From: Schlesneria sp.
Lineage (GTDB): Bacteria > Planctomycetota > Planctomycetia > Planctomycetales > Planctomycetaceae
Direction: 5' to 3'
DNA: 64,000 bases
Assembly (NCBI GenBank): GCA_028291515.1
Contig: JAQGHU010000069.1
Location: 62,001 to 126,000 of the forward strand
Under the pieces are notes generated by a model, which was not told where the DNA came from, did not search any database, and was given only the letters and a program-made list of their open reading frames with translations. Both the position numbers and the translations under genes were made by a program. Below are positions 1 through 11,691 of this stretch, piece by piece; within the stretch, counting starts at the first letter, position 1, and the number at the start of each line of letters is the position of its first letter.

Positions 1-320
1 ATCTTGCGCTCGATCTTTTTCACGGAGATCTGATAGCGGCCAGGTGGGACTCCGTCGCCCTCTTTGAAGGTGGTCAGTTTAAAGCGGCCAGTGCTGTCGG
101 TCTGGGCTGAGGCGCCAGGCTTGGCTGTTGATGTGCCGTCGCTCTCTGGTGAGAAAGAGACGATTGCTCCGCTGAGCGGTTTCTGATCGAGCGTCACCAC
201 GCCTGACACGGCGACGATTGCCGGGCGCTTGTCTGTCCAGCGATCATTCGCCGCTCCGGAACAGCCCACGAATAGACAAACAAGGATCAGCCGTAGGAAG
301 AGGAGTAAACATCGAGGCAC
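1..320 (-). CDS. Small lipoprotein with carboxypeptidase-regulatory-like fold (partial, runs off window start)
   Basis: Minus-strand GTG start near 320 gives VPRCLLLFLRLILVCLFVGCSGAANDRW...VSGVVTLDQKPLSGAIVSFSPESDG...TDSTGRFKLTTFKEGDGVPPGRYQISVKKIERK; lipobox LFVGC; typical planctomycete neighbour of DUF1559 genes. Confidence 0.7.
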   Translation of the reverse strand, partial: MPRCLLLFLRLILVCLFVGCSGAANDRWTDKRPAIVAVSGVVTLDQKPLSGAIVSFSPESDGTSTAKPGASAQTDSTGRFKLTTFKEGDGVPPGRYQISVKKIERK

Positions 321-385
321 GAGCGGACTCTCCTGAACGTACTAATAGTAATTGTGCAGACTTTGCGCAGCGTCGCAGATGAGTC

Positions 386-1414
386 TTAGAAGTCACCGAG
401 GACTTCGCCGCCCTGCTTGGATCCCAAGGCACCCCAGACTCCGTAAGGGCTGGGGCCGCTGGTGACGGGTGGCGTTGTTTGAGTCCCTGCGTCGATGTTT
501 TCGCTGATGAATCGGACGGACCCGTCGGCCAGCAAAGCGTGGACCCCACCTGAATGGCGACTGGACGCAGTGTAGTAGCCGTCCCCCTCGTCCGATCCGC
601 CATAGCACTGGGCTTTATTTGGCGGCAGCATCGTGGAGAACGAACTGAACGACGAACCACCGTCATTCCATCGCAATCCCGTGTTTGTCACGGGTGAGGC
701 ACCATAGCCGGTCGCTGTTGAGTAGTAGGCCGCACAGTCGGCCGGGCTAGATCCGTATCCATTGTGCATGTTGTAGATATCTTTGTCCGAAGAGGGATAC
801 GCACGTTCTGAGACAGCGATTGTGTTCGAAGCGCCATCGACCATGTCGCGCATGCGAACGCTGGATTGGTACGAGAACATCCCGCGTGGATCGCGGATGT
901 TGGTATGGAACGAGTCGCCCGCACAGAAGGCGTAGTTCGACTGCCCGAATGAGTACTGGTTTGAAGACTGGTAATGAGGGGGTGAAGTGGGACATTGCAA
1001 TGCGGTCAGCCGCACCTTCCAACCCGCAAACCCTGAGTCCCATGGCGAGTAGTTGATGCCGACTGACTGGATATTGGCATACAGCGGAGCCTGATCAATG
1101 CCGGGAAGCAACGCGACGGCTGCGCTGATTCTCGCGTACTGCGGGCCGACACAGCCAAAGGAACAACCACTGCCGGCACCTGTCGATGCCGAAGGAAAGA
1201 CGTTGTAGGTGTCGTGATAATTGTGAAGTGCCAGGCCAAGTTGTTTCAAGTTGTTCTTGCACTGGGTTCGTCGCGCCGCCTCGCGTGCCTGTTGCACGGC
1301 CGGCAACAGTAAGGCGATCAAGACCGCAATGATTGCGATGACGACCAGCAGTTCAATCAGAGTGAATCCGCGCTTTCGCGTCGCCGCAGAATGATGTCGA
1401 CTAGACCCCAGCAT
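386..1414 (-). CDS. DUF1559 domain protein with prepilin-type N-terminal methylation motif
   Basis: [54 protein letters not shown] and C-terminal H[21 protein letters not shown]. Confidence 0.95.
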   Translation of the reverse strand: MLGSSRHHSAATRKRGFTLIELLVVIAIIAVLIALLLPAVQQAREAARRTQCKNNLKQLGLALHNYHDTYNVFPSASTGAGSGCSFGCVGPQYARISAAVALLPGIDQAPLYANIQSVGINYSPWDSGFAGWKVRLTALQCPTSPPHYQSSNQYSFGQSNYAFCAGDSFHTNIRDPRGMFSYQSSVRMRDMVDGASNTIAVSERAYPSSDKDIYNMHNGYGSSPADCAAYYSTATGYGASPVTNTGLRWNDGGSSFSSFSTMLPPNKAQCYGGSDEGDGYYTASSRHSGGVHALLADGSVRFISENIDAGTQTTPPVTSGPSPYGVWGALGSKQGGEVLGDF

Positions 1415-1674
1415 GCGTGACTTCCTTCGAATTCAGACGGTCAGTTTGTCGAGCCCAAGTTGGCTGGTGGCAAAATGAAGCAACCGTTATGCCCACGTAC
1501 ACGGTCAAGGTGCCGAATCTCGCAAGTCGCAAAGAACTGCCAATTGAGCGCAAACGGCTGACAACTGTTATCATCCCGGCTTGTGGGATGCCGAAATGCC
1601 CGCGAGTTGGCGCGTGTCAGTCCGTGTTCAGTCGTGCCGCAATGCGCGACATCTTAAGAAGCGAGTCACCAGAG

Positions 1675-2559
1675 TTACTGAACTGAATTACCTACGGCAG
1701 CTCGATGAGCCTGTCGGTATTCGCGTGGCGACATCTCGCGTAACTGTCGAAACCGCCGGGCGAAGCTGGAAGGGCTGTTGAATCCAACGGCGTCAAAGAT
1801 TTCGGTCACAGGGGTCTCTGTCTGAATCAGCATTCGACACGCCAGGCTGATACGCAGTTCGGCCAGATAATCCATGACTGTTTTGCCGGTGGCCTGGCGA
1901 AAGAAGCGACTAAAGGCCGAGCCGTTCATGCCGGCGAGCTTCGCCAACTCCTGGTGGGTGAGGTTGGCGTTACGATAGCGTTCACCGATCAGCCCACAGA
2001 CTTTTTCGATGCGAGAACTGGAGAGATCTTCCGTGGCCAGACCATAGGATGCACTCGCCAGCGGTTGCGGATCGGGACATTCGGCGAGTTCGACGAGGCA
2101 TTCGAGCAGCGAGACGAGGCGGCGCGCGGGAGAACCTTTATTCAAGTCGCTTAAACTCTGGCCCAGGCGTTTCGCAAATTCAGGCGGGAACTGCAGACCA
2201 CGACGAGCGGCGTCGAACATCTCTCGCACATTCGCGAATTCCGGGGATGCGAACAGGTCGTTTCCCAGAAAGTCGTGGCGGAATTGAATGACGATCGCGG
2301 GATGTAGATCGAGTTTTCGTCCGCGAAAATCGTCGGATTGCCAGGTGTGCGGCAGGTCTTCGCCGACGAGAACCAGATCGTGATCACCGTAACTAGCGAT
2401 GCTGTCGCCAACGATCCGTGTTCCCGATCCGTGCTCGACATAAGTTAATTCGAGTTCCGGATGACGATGCCAGCGCGCGGCAACGCTGAGCGTTTGTCGA
2501 TCGAAACACCGAAACGACTGGCCGACCGGAGTCAGCAGCTTCTCAAAGGCAGGTTTCAT
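1675..2559 (-). CDS. AraC family transcriptional regulator (N-terminal cupin-like, C-terminal HTH)
   Basis: IGERYRNANLTHQELAKLAGMNGSAFSRFFRQATGKTVMDYLAELRISLACRMLIQTETPVTEIFDAVGFNSPSSFARRFRQLREMSPREYRQ; start MKPAFEKLL at 2559 preferred over ORF-track start 2763. Confidence 0.9.
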   Translation of the reverse strand: MKPAFEKLLTPVGQSFRCFDRQTLSVAARWHRHPELELTYVEHGSGTRIVGDSIASYGDHDLVLVGEDLPHTWQSDDFRGRKLDLHPAIVIQFRHDFLGNDLFASPEFANVREMFDAARRGLQFPPEFAKRLGQSLSDLNKGSPARRLVSLLECLVELAECPDPQPLASASYGLATEDLSSSRIEKVCGLIGERYRNANLTHQELAKLAGMNGSAFSRFFRQATGKTVMDYLAELRISLACRMLIQTETPVTEIFDAVGFNSPSSFARRFRQLREMSPREYRQAHRAAVGNSVQ

Positions 2560-2912
2560 GAGTATCCGCCTACTGTTGTGACAGGGGGCGTCGCATGTGA
2601 GGTAGGAATGCGTAGCAGTGGGTTGCAGGCGTGAGCGGCTAGCAAAGACAATAACATTGTCGAGAGCGAGGATGCAAATCCTGCAGTTCGACTGGCATGG
2701 CGGCGGGTGGCAGTGGCGACAACTTTGTGATGCCAGTGTCTTACCGATGTAACAAAGCGCCAACCATGCGTGGTGACGACGATTGTTACAGAGACTTCTT
2801 ACGCAACCGGATCATTAGTAGCGACGCGAAGAGACTGGTAGCGCAGAACTGCCGCCAGTGCCACCAATACCGTGCTGGGCTTACGCCACCCCGCTCAGGA
2901 AACCCGTTGGGT

Positions 2913-5120
2913 TTACGCGCGTCGTCGCAATGGGGTCACGACTGGCGGGAATTGGTGAATCTGCAGTGCGGATTCAGATTCGGTGGGGGTGGATTGTTGA
3001 GCGGCGATCTCTTGAGCAGTCTTTTTGCGAGCGGGGCGGAGGCAGAGCATGGCGGGGAGTAGCACGAGTTCGCCGAGGAGCGAGGCGACCATTTGTGAGG
3101 CCATCAGCATGCCGAAGCGAGCTGTGGGGGTGAAGCTGCTCATACAGAGGGCGAGCATTCCCAGCGAGGAAATCAGCGTGGAATTCAGCATCGGTTCACC
3201 CGAGTGTTCCAAGGCGTCCTGACACGCTTCGGCGGAGGTCTTCCCCTGGCCATACGACTGCTGGTACTGGACCAGGAAGTGGAAGGTGCAGTCCACTGAA
3301 ATTCCCAGCGAGATGCTGCCGGTCATCATCATGCCGATATCGACGGGCGTTCCCAGGTAGCCGATGCCTCCGAAGACCAGCCAGATCGGGATGATGTTGG
3401 GGATCATGGCGATCGCGGCGGTAACGAAGGATCGCAACGAGATGATCATCACGAGTGAAATCGTGATCACGGCAGCCGTGAAGCTTTGCCAGAATCCATC
3501 GAAGATTTCGTGTTGAGCATTCTTCAGTAGTGGTGTCAGGCCGGTGAAGTGGACGGGATCCCCTTCGACGGCTTCCTGCAGGTCGGCCAGGGTCACGATG
3601 GGCGACTTTCCATTTTCGTACCCGATACGAGCGGAGATCTTCCACAGTCGCTGACGATCGGCAACCAAACCATCTTCGCTGCTGTACGATTGGGCGAGGC
3701 TCAGCATGCGGGCGGTTCCCAATGCGGAATCGGGCAATTCGATGGGGAAGAACGTCGCCAGCGAGAGTGTGTGGTGAACGTTGGGGTGGGCGGCGATCTT
3801 GGCTTCGATCTCGCGGACTCGCTGCAATTGATCGAGGAACGCGAGCTTCTCGCCATGGAAGTCGACGACCGCTTCGATCGAATCGATATTCGTCAGCCCT
3901 TCTTCGACGCGGACCAGATCGCGGAAGACTCGGCTGTTCTTGGGGAGAAACTCGGCGGGGTTGAGGTCCGGTTTCAGTTTCAGCAAGCCGAAGCCAGAGA
4001 CGACGATCAGCAGAGTGGCACAGGCGAGGATCGAGTGGCGATAGTGAGCGACACCGGCTCCCCAGCGTCGGAAATCGAACTGGAAGCTGACCACGTTTTG
4101 AGTTGTGCAAGGGATGACCGTCAGCAACGCGGGAGTGATTCCCAATCCGACGATCAATGCGACGATCGAACCCGCCGCTGCCGCATAGCCGAATTGGCTG
4201 ACGGGTAGAATCGTACTAACATTCAGTGATACCAGGCCAAGCAGCGTCGTGAGGGTTGATAGCATGCAGGGATTAAGTGACTCGCGGACGGCTTTCCCCA
4301 GGGGATCCGGATCGCCGTGTTTTACTGCGGTGGCGTAGTAGCTGACGACATGGACCGAGATCGACAGCGTGAAGATCATGACCAGAATGGCCAGTGAGCC
4401 GAGAATGAAATTCATCTCTCCGCCGCAGATGTACAGGACCGACTGATTGAGGAAGATACCCCAGAGCGTGGCACCAAGGAGTGCGAACGACAGACCCCAG
4501 TGGCCGACCGAGTAGTACAGTAATCCGAGCGAAATGGCACAGGTCAGCAAGAAGAAGCGACGGTTGGTCTTCTGGCTACCAAGACGGTCCAGTTCCGAAA
4601 CGATAACCGGTGCTCCGGTGAAGGCGACATGTTCTGGATCAAGCTGGCAATAGGTGATCGCCTCTTTCACGCAGTCCGTCGTACCGCCTCGGTCCTTAAC
4701 ACCAGCTTCGGACAGGACTGCGATCATTCCAAACATGTCTCCGGTGCGAGACTTCAATAATCCGGTGATTCGTCGATTCGCTTCGTCCTCGTCGACTCCG
4801 AAGTCTTTCATTCGGGTGACCATTCGGGCCGGCGTCCAGCAATGGCGAATGCCTGGCAGGCGATCAATGCGACCGGCCAGGGCTTCGATTTGCTTGGTAT
4901 CGATCTTGCTGGCGGACAGGCCGATGACGATCACTTCTTCCGCGCCAAAGTCGCGCTTGAAATCTTCGTACTCGCGCCGCACGGGGGTATCACGCGGCAG
5001 CCAGGTTTCGATGTCATTGTTGGACGGAATATGATCCGACACGTACCACAGCACGGGGAATGATAGACCGACAGCCCAGAGGATGAGGCGGCTGTATTGG
5101 CGGTAGAATTCGGAGATCAT
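2913..5120 (-). CDS. RND superfamily (MMPL-type) exporter
   Basis: 735 aa; two sets of hydrophobic segments (CAISLGLLYYSVGHWGLSFALLGATLW..., AAVITISLVMIISLRSFVTAAIAMIPNIIPIWLVFGGIGYLGTPVDIGMMMTGSISLGISVDCTFHFLVQY). Confidence 0.88.
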   Translation of the reverse strand: MISEFYRQYSRLILWAVGLSFPVLWYVSDHIPSNNDIETWLPRDTPVRREYEDFKRDFGAEEVIVIGLSASKIDTKQIEALAGRIDRLPGIRHCWTPARMVTRMKDFGVDEDEANRRITGLLKSRTGDMFGMIAVLSEAGVKDRGGTTDCVKEAITYCQLDPEHVAFTGAPVIVSELDRLGSQKTNRRFFLLTCAISLGLLYYSVGHWGLSFALLGATLWGIFLNQSVLYICGGEMNFILGSLAILVMIFTLSISVHVVSYYATAVKHGDPDPLGKAVRESLNPCMLSTLTTLLGLVSLNVSTILPVSQFGYAAAAGSIVALIVGLGITPALLTVIPCTTQNVVSFQFDFRRWGAGVAHYRHSILACATLLIVVSGFGLLKLKPDLNPAEFLPKNSRVFRDLVRVEEGLTNIDSIEAVVDFHGEKLAFLDQLQRVREIEAKIAAHPNVHHTLSLATFFPIELPDSALGTARMLSLAQSYSSEDGLVADRQRLWKISARIGYENGKSPIVTLADLQEAVEGDPVHFTGLTPLLKNAQHEIFDGFWQSFTAAVITISLVMIISLRSFVTAAIAMIPNIIPIWLVFGGIGYLGTPVDIGMMMTGSISLGISVDCTFHFLVQYQQSYGQGKTSAEACQDALEHSGEPMLNSTLISSLGMLALCMSSFTPTARFGMLMASQMVASLLGELVLLPAMLCLRPARKKTAQEIAAQQSTPTESESALQIHQFPPVVTPLRRRA

Positions 5121-5568
5121 AGCGGCGTCTTGATAGCAATGCGGGCAAATCGTGATGCACGTCGACGGGTGTGTGAACAGTCAGCGGAGTTGCCGCTTGT
5201 GACCATTGCACAGTTTGGCTGCTGGCCGCAAAGGGTCGAGTGCTGAAAGCGTACTCGCAGATTTTGCCGCTCGGTCGCCCCACGCAACCAAACTTGGCCT
5301 ACTGCACTCGCACGCCCGCTTGCTCGAGACTTCAAGAATCAACCGCACCACACCATTAGAAAACGTCGACGAAAGACGTTGCGCATGATCATTACAAAGC
5401 TGTTGAGAAAGCAGGACCGGTACAGGAATGGTCTGGACAACACATTCAGGCAGACTTTACCGCGTGACTTGGAATTGGTGACGATCCTGTTGGCGCAATG
5501 TTTTGTTCATCCTGTTGGACATTGATATTACTTTGATCAGGGACTTCAGGTTCGGGGAGTCGACGGTT

Positions 5569-5664
5569 CTTGATCCCCGCGCAGGCGAGAATCCATCCGT
5601 ACCGCAGCTCCTGCATCAGTGCCGTTCCATGGCTCGCTGGATTCCCGCCTGCGCGGGAATGACG
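5569..5664. repeat. Second, partly degenerate ATTCCC-N8-GGGAAT repeat pair
   Basis: gatccccgcgcaggcgagaatccat near 5572-5596 and ctggattcccgcctgcgcgggaatgacg at 5637-5664. Confidence 0.75.
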
Positions 5665-5938
5665 AGAGGAATTGTCCTGAGCGAGTCGGCGGAATTCGAG
5701 TACGATTAAGACAATCGTGACCTCTGGAATGCCGAGCCGGGAGCGATACCTTGAAGTTGAAGCGGAGCGAAATGCAACAAACTGGCTTTCGCAGGGAGGT
5801 CGACTTATAATCGCCGCTTAACGCCATTTGGTCCCCAAATCGGAGCGTGCGAAGCTTTTGGGGCTCGCAAACGTCGAGTCGTCGGTGAGGACCATCGCAG
5901 CTCTGGCGACGGCAAGATCAAGAGCTAACTATAGTAAG

Positions 5939-6979
5939 ATGAGTGATTCCATGCTGATTATCGTGATTCGGGTGCTGTATGCCTTCATCTGCGCGGGTGC
6001 CATTGCCGCTGCGGTCCAGCCGGAAGAAGGGCTCCCTGCCTTCATCGCAGATCACAAATTTGCCACGTTCATTGGACTGTTTTTGTTAACGCAATCGCTG
6101 ACGTTTGGGGATCTGCTGTTCAAGCAAAAGCGGCTGGAAGTCATTTCGGCCGTCTATTTTGGGTTGCTGATCGGGTCGTTGCTGGCGTACCTGATGCTGC
6201 TCGGTCTGGGTCCTGTGATCCAGTTCCAGTTCCGGCCGATCGTCACCCTGCTGATGGGGATCATGCTTCCCTACATCTGTATCTCATTTCTGTTACAGAC
6301 GAAGGACGATTTCCGATTCGTGATTCCGTACGTCGAATTTGCGAGGGAAGTCAAAGGGGGGCGGCCGCTGATTATCGACACCAGCTCGCTGATCGACGGA
6401 CGGATCGCAGATGTGATGGATACGAATGTGCTTGATACCCAATTGATCGTCCCCAGCTTCGTGCTGGAAGAAATGCAGACAATTGCCGACAGCAGCGACA
6501 AGATGCGTCGGACTCGGGGTCGCCGAGGCTTGGATGTGCTTACGAAACTGCAACAAAACCCGAAGGTTGACGTGCGAATGCACGAAGTGAAGGACAAAGA
6601 TCTGGCCGAATTGACGGTGGATCAGCGGTTGGTCGCATTGGCGAAGCGTTTGGGTGGTCGGGTCGTCACCAATGACTTCAATCTGAACAAGGTGGCCAGC
6701 GTTCAGGGGGTGGAAGTCATCAATCTGAACGATGTGTCCAATGCGCTGAAGCCAAGATATTTGCCCGGGGAACAGCTTAGAATCAAGATTATGCGTGAAG
6801 GAGAATCGTTCGGTCAGGGTGTCGGATACCTGGACGACGGTACAATGGTCGTGTGTGAACAAGCCAGTGGTCTGGTCGGGAAAGATATTGAAGTTGTGGT
6901 CACCAGCATGCTGCAAAACAGCGCCGGCCGCATGATTTTTGGCAGGATGATGGGATCGCCGGTCACGGCGTCTCGATAG
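5939..6979 (+). CDS. PIN/TRAM domain membrane protein (YacL-like)
   Basis: N-terminal TM helices, then PLIIDTSSLIDGRIADVMDTNVLDTQLIVPSFVLEEMQTIADSSDKMRRTRGRRGLDVL...VVTNDFNLNKVASVQGVEVINLNDVSNALKP and a C-terminal TRAM-like region. Confidence 0.92.
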   Translation: MSDSMLIIVIRVLYAFICAGAIAAAVQPEEGLPAFIADHKFATFIGLFLLTQSLTFGDLLFKQKRLEVISAVYFGLLIGSLLAYLMLLGLGPVIQFQFRPIVTLLMGIMLPYICISFLLQTKDDFRFVIPYVEFAREVKGGRPLIIDTSSLIDGRIADVMDTNVLDTQLIVPSFVLEEMQTIADSSDKMRRTRGRRGLDVLTKLQQNPKVDVRMHEVKDKDLAELTVDQRLVALAKRLGGRVVTNDFNLNKVASVQGVEVINLNDVSNALKPRYLPGEQLRIKIMREGESFGQGVGYLDDGTMVVCEQASGLVGKDIEVVVTSMLQNSAGRMIFGRMMGSPVTASR

Positions 6980-7336
6980 CCCGAAATTGATTGCTGCGGT
7001 TGAAGTTTTGTCCGGCAGTTTTCGCTGATGACCACCTATTGAGGGTGAGTACAGCGAAAAATGCTGGACAAACTCTTTTGAAGGAAAGCAGAATTTCGAT
7101 TCTTCGCGCTCCTCATTCCGAGCGAGGTCTGCTAAATTCGCGGGAGCGATCCGGCCAGTTTGGCGGACCTTTTCATTTTGGGGAATTGTAACGGAGACCA
7201 CATCTTTTCCCGAGATCGAAGAGCCGATGAATGGTCGACAATAATTAAATGGACGTTTCCTGCGGGGCCGGTTTGATGCCCAACTGTACCCGACAGCGTT
7301 GATGCCAGGATTTGGGATCAAAAGCAAACAAACACG

Positions 7337-10252
7337 ATGAGTCCTTCGAACACGGTTGTAGCTTCGCCTGCGGCGCGCGAGGTGGTGGCAACGGAATCGG
7401 CCCCTTCTAACGGATTCCACCACATGCAAGATGATGATCTGGGCTCGGTCGACAGTTCCAATCTGTCGTATCTGGAATCCCAGTATCTTCAGTTTCAGGA
7501 AGCGCCTGAAACGGTCTCTGCCGAATGGCGAGAATACTTTCAGCACATCGCTGACCATCAGGCCAAATACGGTGACGACGTCGACCTGTTCCGTGCTCCG
7601 CGCATGGGCAACAGCTCGATGGCCAGTCCCGTCGAACTGGAATACGCGATTCTGCAGGAACGCGTCGACCGCCTGATCCGCAACTATCGGGTGATGGGTC
7701 ACTATGCGGCCGACATCGATCCGCTCGGCCAACCCCGCATGAAGGTGCCGGAACTGGAACCGGCTAACTGCGGATTCTCGCCGGCGGACATGGAACGGCA
7801 GTTCTCAACGATGGCGGCCAGTGGTCCCAACTACCGGACGCTCGCCGAAATCGTGATCTGGTTGCGAAATACCTATTGCCGATCGATCGGCGTGCAGTTC
7901 ATGCATATCGACGACCTTCCGGTGCGCGAATGGTTGCAGCGCCGCATGGAAGCGACCGAAAACCGCATCGAACTGACTCGCGAGGAGCAACGTCGCATCT
8001 ACAAGCGGCTGAGCGACGCAGTCGTCTTCGAAGAGTTTATTCTGAAGAAGTTTGAAGGAGCGAAAAGTTTCTCACTGGAAGGTGCCGAGACACTGGTTCC
8101 GTTGCTGGAACTGGCGATCTATAAAGCAGCTGATCAGGGCTTCCAGGAAATCGTGCTGGGTATGGCCCACCGTGGTCGCTTGAACGTGCTGGCCAGTATT
8201 ATGGGTAAGGCTCCGCGAGCGATCTTCCGCGAGTTTGCCGACTTAGATCCAGAAATGAATTCCGGCCGCGGTGACGTGAAGTATCACCTGGGTTATAGCA
8301 ACGACTGGTATTCGGGTGACGGACGTAAGGTTCACTTGTCGCTCTGTTTCAATCCCAGCCATCTGGAATTCGTCAATCCGGTCGCGATGGGACGAGTGCG
8401 CGCGAAGCAGGATCGCCGCCAAGACTTGGACCGCAGTAAGGTCCTGTGCCTGTTGATCCACGGGGACGCAGCCTTCGCGGGCGAAGGGATTATCCAAGAA
8501 ACGCTGAACATGAATCAGCTCGAGTCGACTAAAATCGGCGGCACGATTCATGTGGTTGTGAATAACCAGATTGGATTCACGACGGGTCCGTTGCAGGCTC
8601 GATCGACCGCCTACGCGACCGACGTCGCCAAGATGCTGCAGATTCCGATCTTCCACGTGAACGGCGAAGATCCAGAAGCGGTGGCTCAGGTCGTTCGATT
8701 GGCGATGGATTTCCGACAGGAATTCCACCGCGACGTGGTCATCGATATGTACTGCTACCGGCTACGCGGTCACAACGAACAGGACGAACCCGCCTTCACT
8801 CAACCCCTGATGTACAAAAAGATTCGGGCTCGCAAGAAGGTTGGTCAAAGCTATCTCGATCAACTCGTGAAAATGGGCGGCATGGCGCAAGACGAGGCTG
8901 ATCGCGTCCAGTTCGTGCATCGCCAGCAGTTAGAATCGGAATACGAAGTCGCCCGCGGACCAGGTTACGAGCATCGCTGGGACATGTTGCAGGGGCTGTG
9001 GCGTGGCTACGTTGGCGGATCCGAGACTGGAATCGCGGAAGTCGATACTGGTGTCGATCCAACGAAGTTAACTGAGATTCTCGATAAATTGACCCAGTTC
9101 CCCGAAGACTTCCACCCTCATGAGAAGATCTTCAATCCCGATCCGAAACGAGTGAGCCTACTGCAAAACCGTCGCGCCATGGCACGTGGCGAACGGCCGT
9201 TGGATTGGGCTGCCGGAGAATCACTCGGCTTCGCCACCCTCTTGTTGGAAGGCTATCCTGTTCGGTTGCACGGACAGGATGTCGAGCGCGGGACGTTCGG
9301 GCATCGGCATGCGGTACTGCATGATTGCGAATCCGGCAAGATTTTTACACCGCTTGCCAATCTGTCGCCAACTCAGGCACCGTTGGGGATTTACAATAGC
9401 TGTCTGTGCGAAACTGGTGTGCTCGGTTTCGAATACGGCTACAGTCTTGATACACCAGATGGGTTGATCTGCTGGGAAGCCCAGTTCGGCGACTTTGCCA
9501 ACGTCGCACAAGTCATCATCGACCAGTTTGTCGTCAGTGCCGAAGACAAATGGAATCGGCTCAGCGGCCTCGTGATGCTGCTGCCGCACGGGTTTGAAGG
9601 TAACGGTCCCGAGCATTCCAGTGCTCGCCTGGAACGGTTCCTGACCATGTGCGCCGAAGACAACATTCAAGTGGTGTGTCCAACGACTCCAGCTCAGATC
9701 TTCCACGTCCTGCGACGTCAGGTGCTGCGAAAGTGGCGTAAGCCGCTGATCGTGATGACCCCGAAGTCGTTGCTCCGGTTGAAGGAAGCGGTCTCGACGT
9801 TTGATGACCTGGCGACGGGAACCTTTCAACGTGTGATTCCTGATTCGCCGGCGATCGATCCAAAGGGCGTGAAGAAGATCCTGCTCTGCTCGGGCAAGGT
9901 CTACTACGATCTGCTGGGGCGTCGCACGGAACTCGGTCGCACCGATGTTGCGATCTTGCGAATGGAGCAACTGTACCCGCTGCCTGATGACATCCTGAAA
10001 GAGAAGTTGGCGGCCTATGCCGAAGGGACTCCCGTCGTCTTCGTTCAGGAAGATCCTGAAAACATGGGCGCGTGGCGATTTCTGCGAGTGGTCTATGGCC
10101 AGTCGTTGTTTGGTCGTCATCCGTTTGACGGCATCAGCCGCCCGGCATCGGCCAGCCCGGCTACGGGATCCCATAGCAGCCATGATATTGAACAGGACGC
10201 AATCCTGACGAAGGCGATCGGTGCTTCACTGAAGCCGCGTGCCGCACACTAA
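7337..10252 (+). CDS. sucA: 2-oxoglutarate dehydrogenase E1 component
   Basis: 971 aa; [79 protein letters not shown]. Confidence 0.97.
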   Translation: MSPSNTVVASPAAREVVATESAPSNGFHHMQDDDLGSVDSSNLSYLESQYLQFQEAPETVSAEWREYFQHIADHQAKYGDDVDLFRAPRMGNSSMASPVELEYAILQERVDRLIRNYRVMGHYAADIDPLGQPRMKVPELEPANCGFSPADMERQFSTMAASGPNYRTLAEIVIWLRNTYCRSIGVQFMHIDDLPVREWLQRRMEATENRIELTREEQRRIYKRLSDAVVFEEFILKKFEGAKSFSLEGAETLVPLLELAIYKAADQGFQEIVLGMAHRGRLNVLASIMGKAPRAIFREFADLDPEMNSGRGDVKYHLGYSNDWYSGDGRKVHLSLCFNPSHLEFVNPVAMGRVRAKQDRRQDLDRSKVLCLLIHGDAAFAGEGIIQETLNMNQLESTKIGGTIHVVVNNQIGFTTGPLQARSTAYATDVAKMLQIPIFHVNGEDPEAVAQVVRLAMDFRQEFHRDVVIDMYCYRLRGHNEQDEPAFTQPLMYKKIRARKKVGQSYLDQLVKMGGMAQDEADRVQFVHRQQLESEYEVARGPGYEHRWDMLQGLWRGYVGGSETGIAEVDTGVDPTKLTEILDKLTQFPEDFHPHEKIFNPDPKRVSLLQNRRAMARGERPLDWAAGESLGFATLLLEGYPVRLHGQDVERGTFGHRHAVLHDCESGKIFTPLANLSPTQAPLGIYNSCLCETGVLGFEYGYSLDTPDGLICWEAQFGDFANVAQVIIDQFVVSAEDKWNRLSGLVMLLPHGFEGNGPEHSSARLERFLTMCAEDNIQVVCPTTPAQIFHVLRRQVLRKWRKPLIVMTPKSLLRLKEAVSTFDDLATGTFQRVIPDSPAIDPKGVKKILLCSGKVYYDLLGRRTELGRTDVAILRMEQLYPLPDDILKEKLAAYAEGTPVVFVQEDPENMGAWRFLRVVYGQSLFGRHPFDGISRPASASPATGSHSSHDIEQDAILTKAIGASLKPRAAH

Positions 10253-10316
10253 TCCGCTGTGACTGACAACAGGCGATGCCCGTCGAGGCTGAATACATAC
10301 TGGAACTGAGGACGTC

Positions 10317-11582
10317 ATGACTGTCGAAGTAAAAGTGCCGGGGTTCGGTGAATCGGTCACCAGCGTCGTGCTGGTGGAATGGCTGAAGCAGGAAGGCGAT
10401 GTCGTTGCCGTCGATGACGAACTCGTCGAAGTCGAGAGCGATAAGGCGACGCAAAAGATTGCTTCACCGAGTGCCGGCAAAATCACCAAAGTGATGAAGG
10501 CCGCTGGCGATGCCGCTGATGTGGGCGAAGTGATCGCATTGATCGACGAAACCGTGACCGCGGGATCTGCTCCGGCCGCCCCCGCTCCAGCGGCTCCCGC
10601 CGAGTCCAAGCCGGCTGCAGCTTCAACTCCATCACCTGCACCGAGCAACTCGAACGACGGTCCGCGAGTCATGCCAGCCGCAGCTCGTGCCCTCTCCGAA
10701 AATGGGATGACGGCGTCGCAAGTCACGCCGTCGGGGCCAGGTGGACGACTGTTGAAAGAAGACGTGCAGCGGCAAATCTCAGTCGTGGCCGGTGCTGTCA
10801 GCGCACCAGTGAAGCCACCTGAAGCGAAACAACCGGTTGTCGTCACGCCGCCGACTTTTAAAGCTGTTGTCAAAACTGGCGAGCGATCTGAGAAACGACA
10901 GGCGATGAGCCCCATTCGTAAGCGGATTGCCGCTCGACTGGTGGAAGCTCAAACGAATGCCGCGCTGCTGACGACTTTCAACGAAGTCGATATGTCGGGC
11001 ATCATGACGTTGCGCAAGCAGCATCAAGATGCGTTCACCGAACGCTACGGCATCAAGCTGGGCTTCATGTCGTTCTTCGTGAAGGCCGCCATCGATGCCT
11101 TGCAGGCGTTCCCGGCGATCAATGCCGAGATTCAGGGCAACGAAATCGTCTATCACAACTACTATGACATCGGCGTCGCGATCGGTGGCGGCAAGGGACT
11201 GGTCGTCCCCGTGCTACGTAACGCGGAACGAATGGGCTTTGCCGAGATCGAACTGGCGATTTCCGACTTCGCTAAGCGTGCTCAGAACGGAAAGCTGACT
11301 CCGGATGAGTTGACCGGTGGGACGTTTACAATCAGCAATGGCGGCGTCTACGGTTCGCTGCTGTCGACTCCGATCGTCAATCCGCCACAAAGCGGTGTCC
11401 TGGGAATGCATGCCATCCAGGATCGACCGGTCGCACGCGATGGGCAGATTGTCATCCGTCCGATGATGTACCTGGCGATGACCTATGACCACCGCATCGT
11501 TGACGGTCGCGAAGGGGTCAGCTTCCTGAAACGCATTAAGGATTGCATTGAAAACCCTGTTCGCCTGCTGCTGGATGTCTGA
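10317..11582 (+). CDS. sucB: Dihydrolipoyllysine-residue succinyltransferase (2-oxoglutarate dehydrogenase E2)
   Basis: Lipoyl domain [12 protein letters not shown], Ala/Pro linker, catalytic [15 protein letters not shown]. Confidence 0.97.
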   Translation: MTVEVKVPGFGESVTSVVLVEWLKQEGDVVAVDDELVEVESDKATQKIASPSAGKITKVMKAAGDAADVGEVIALIDETVTAGSAPAAPAPAAPAESKPAAASTPSPAPSNSNDGPRVMPAAARALSENGMTASQVTPSGPGGRLLKEDVQRQISVVAGAVSAPVKPPEAKQPVVVTPPTFKAVVKTGERSEKRQAMSPIRKRIAARLVEAQTNAALLTTFNEVDMSGIMTLRKQHQDAFTERYGIKLGFMSFFVKAAIDALQAFPAINAEIQGNEIVYHNYYDIGVAIGGGKGLVVPVLRNAERMGFAEIELAISDFAKRAQNGKLTPDELTGGTFTISNGGVYGSLLSTPIVNPPQSGVLGMHAIQDRPVARDGQIVIRPMMYLAMTYDHRIVDGREGVSFLKRIKDCIENPVRLLLDV

Positions 11583-11691
11583 TTCAGTCGCAATCGTTAC
11601 GATTCGAAATTCCGAGCGGGGGGAAACCTCCCGATTCAAGCCCGACTCGTTTGAGTTCGGGCTTTCGTCTTACCTGATGGAAATTTGACGC

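Noticed and set aside
3196-4110. 304-aa minus ORF
   Set aside because: Overlaps the RND exporter on the same strand in another frame; Arg/Pro-rich shadow translation.
6293-7732. 479-aa minus ORF
   Set aside because: Antisense shadow of the PIN/TRAM and sucA genes; composition typical of a GC-biased antisense frame.
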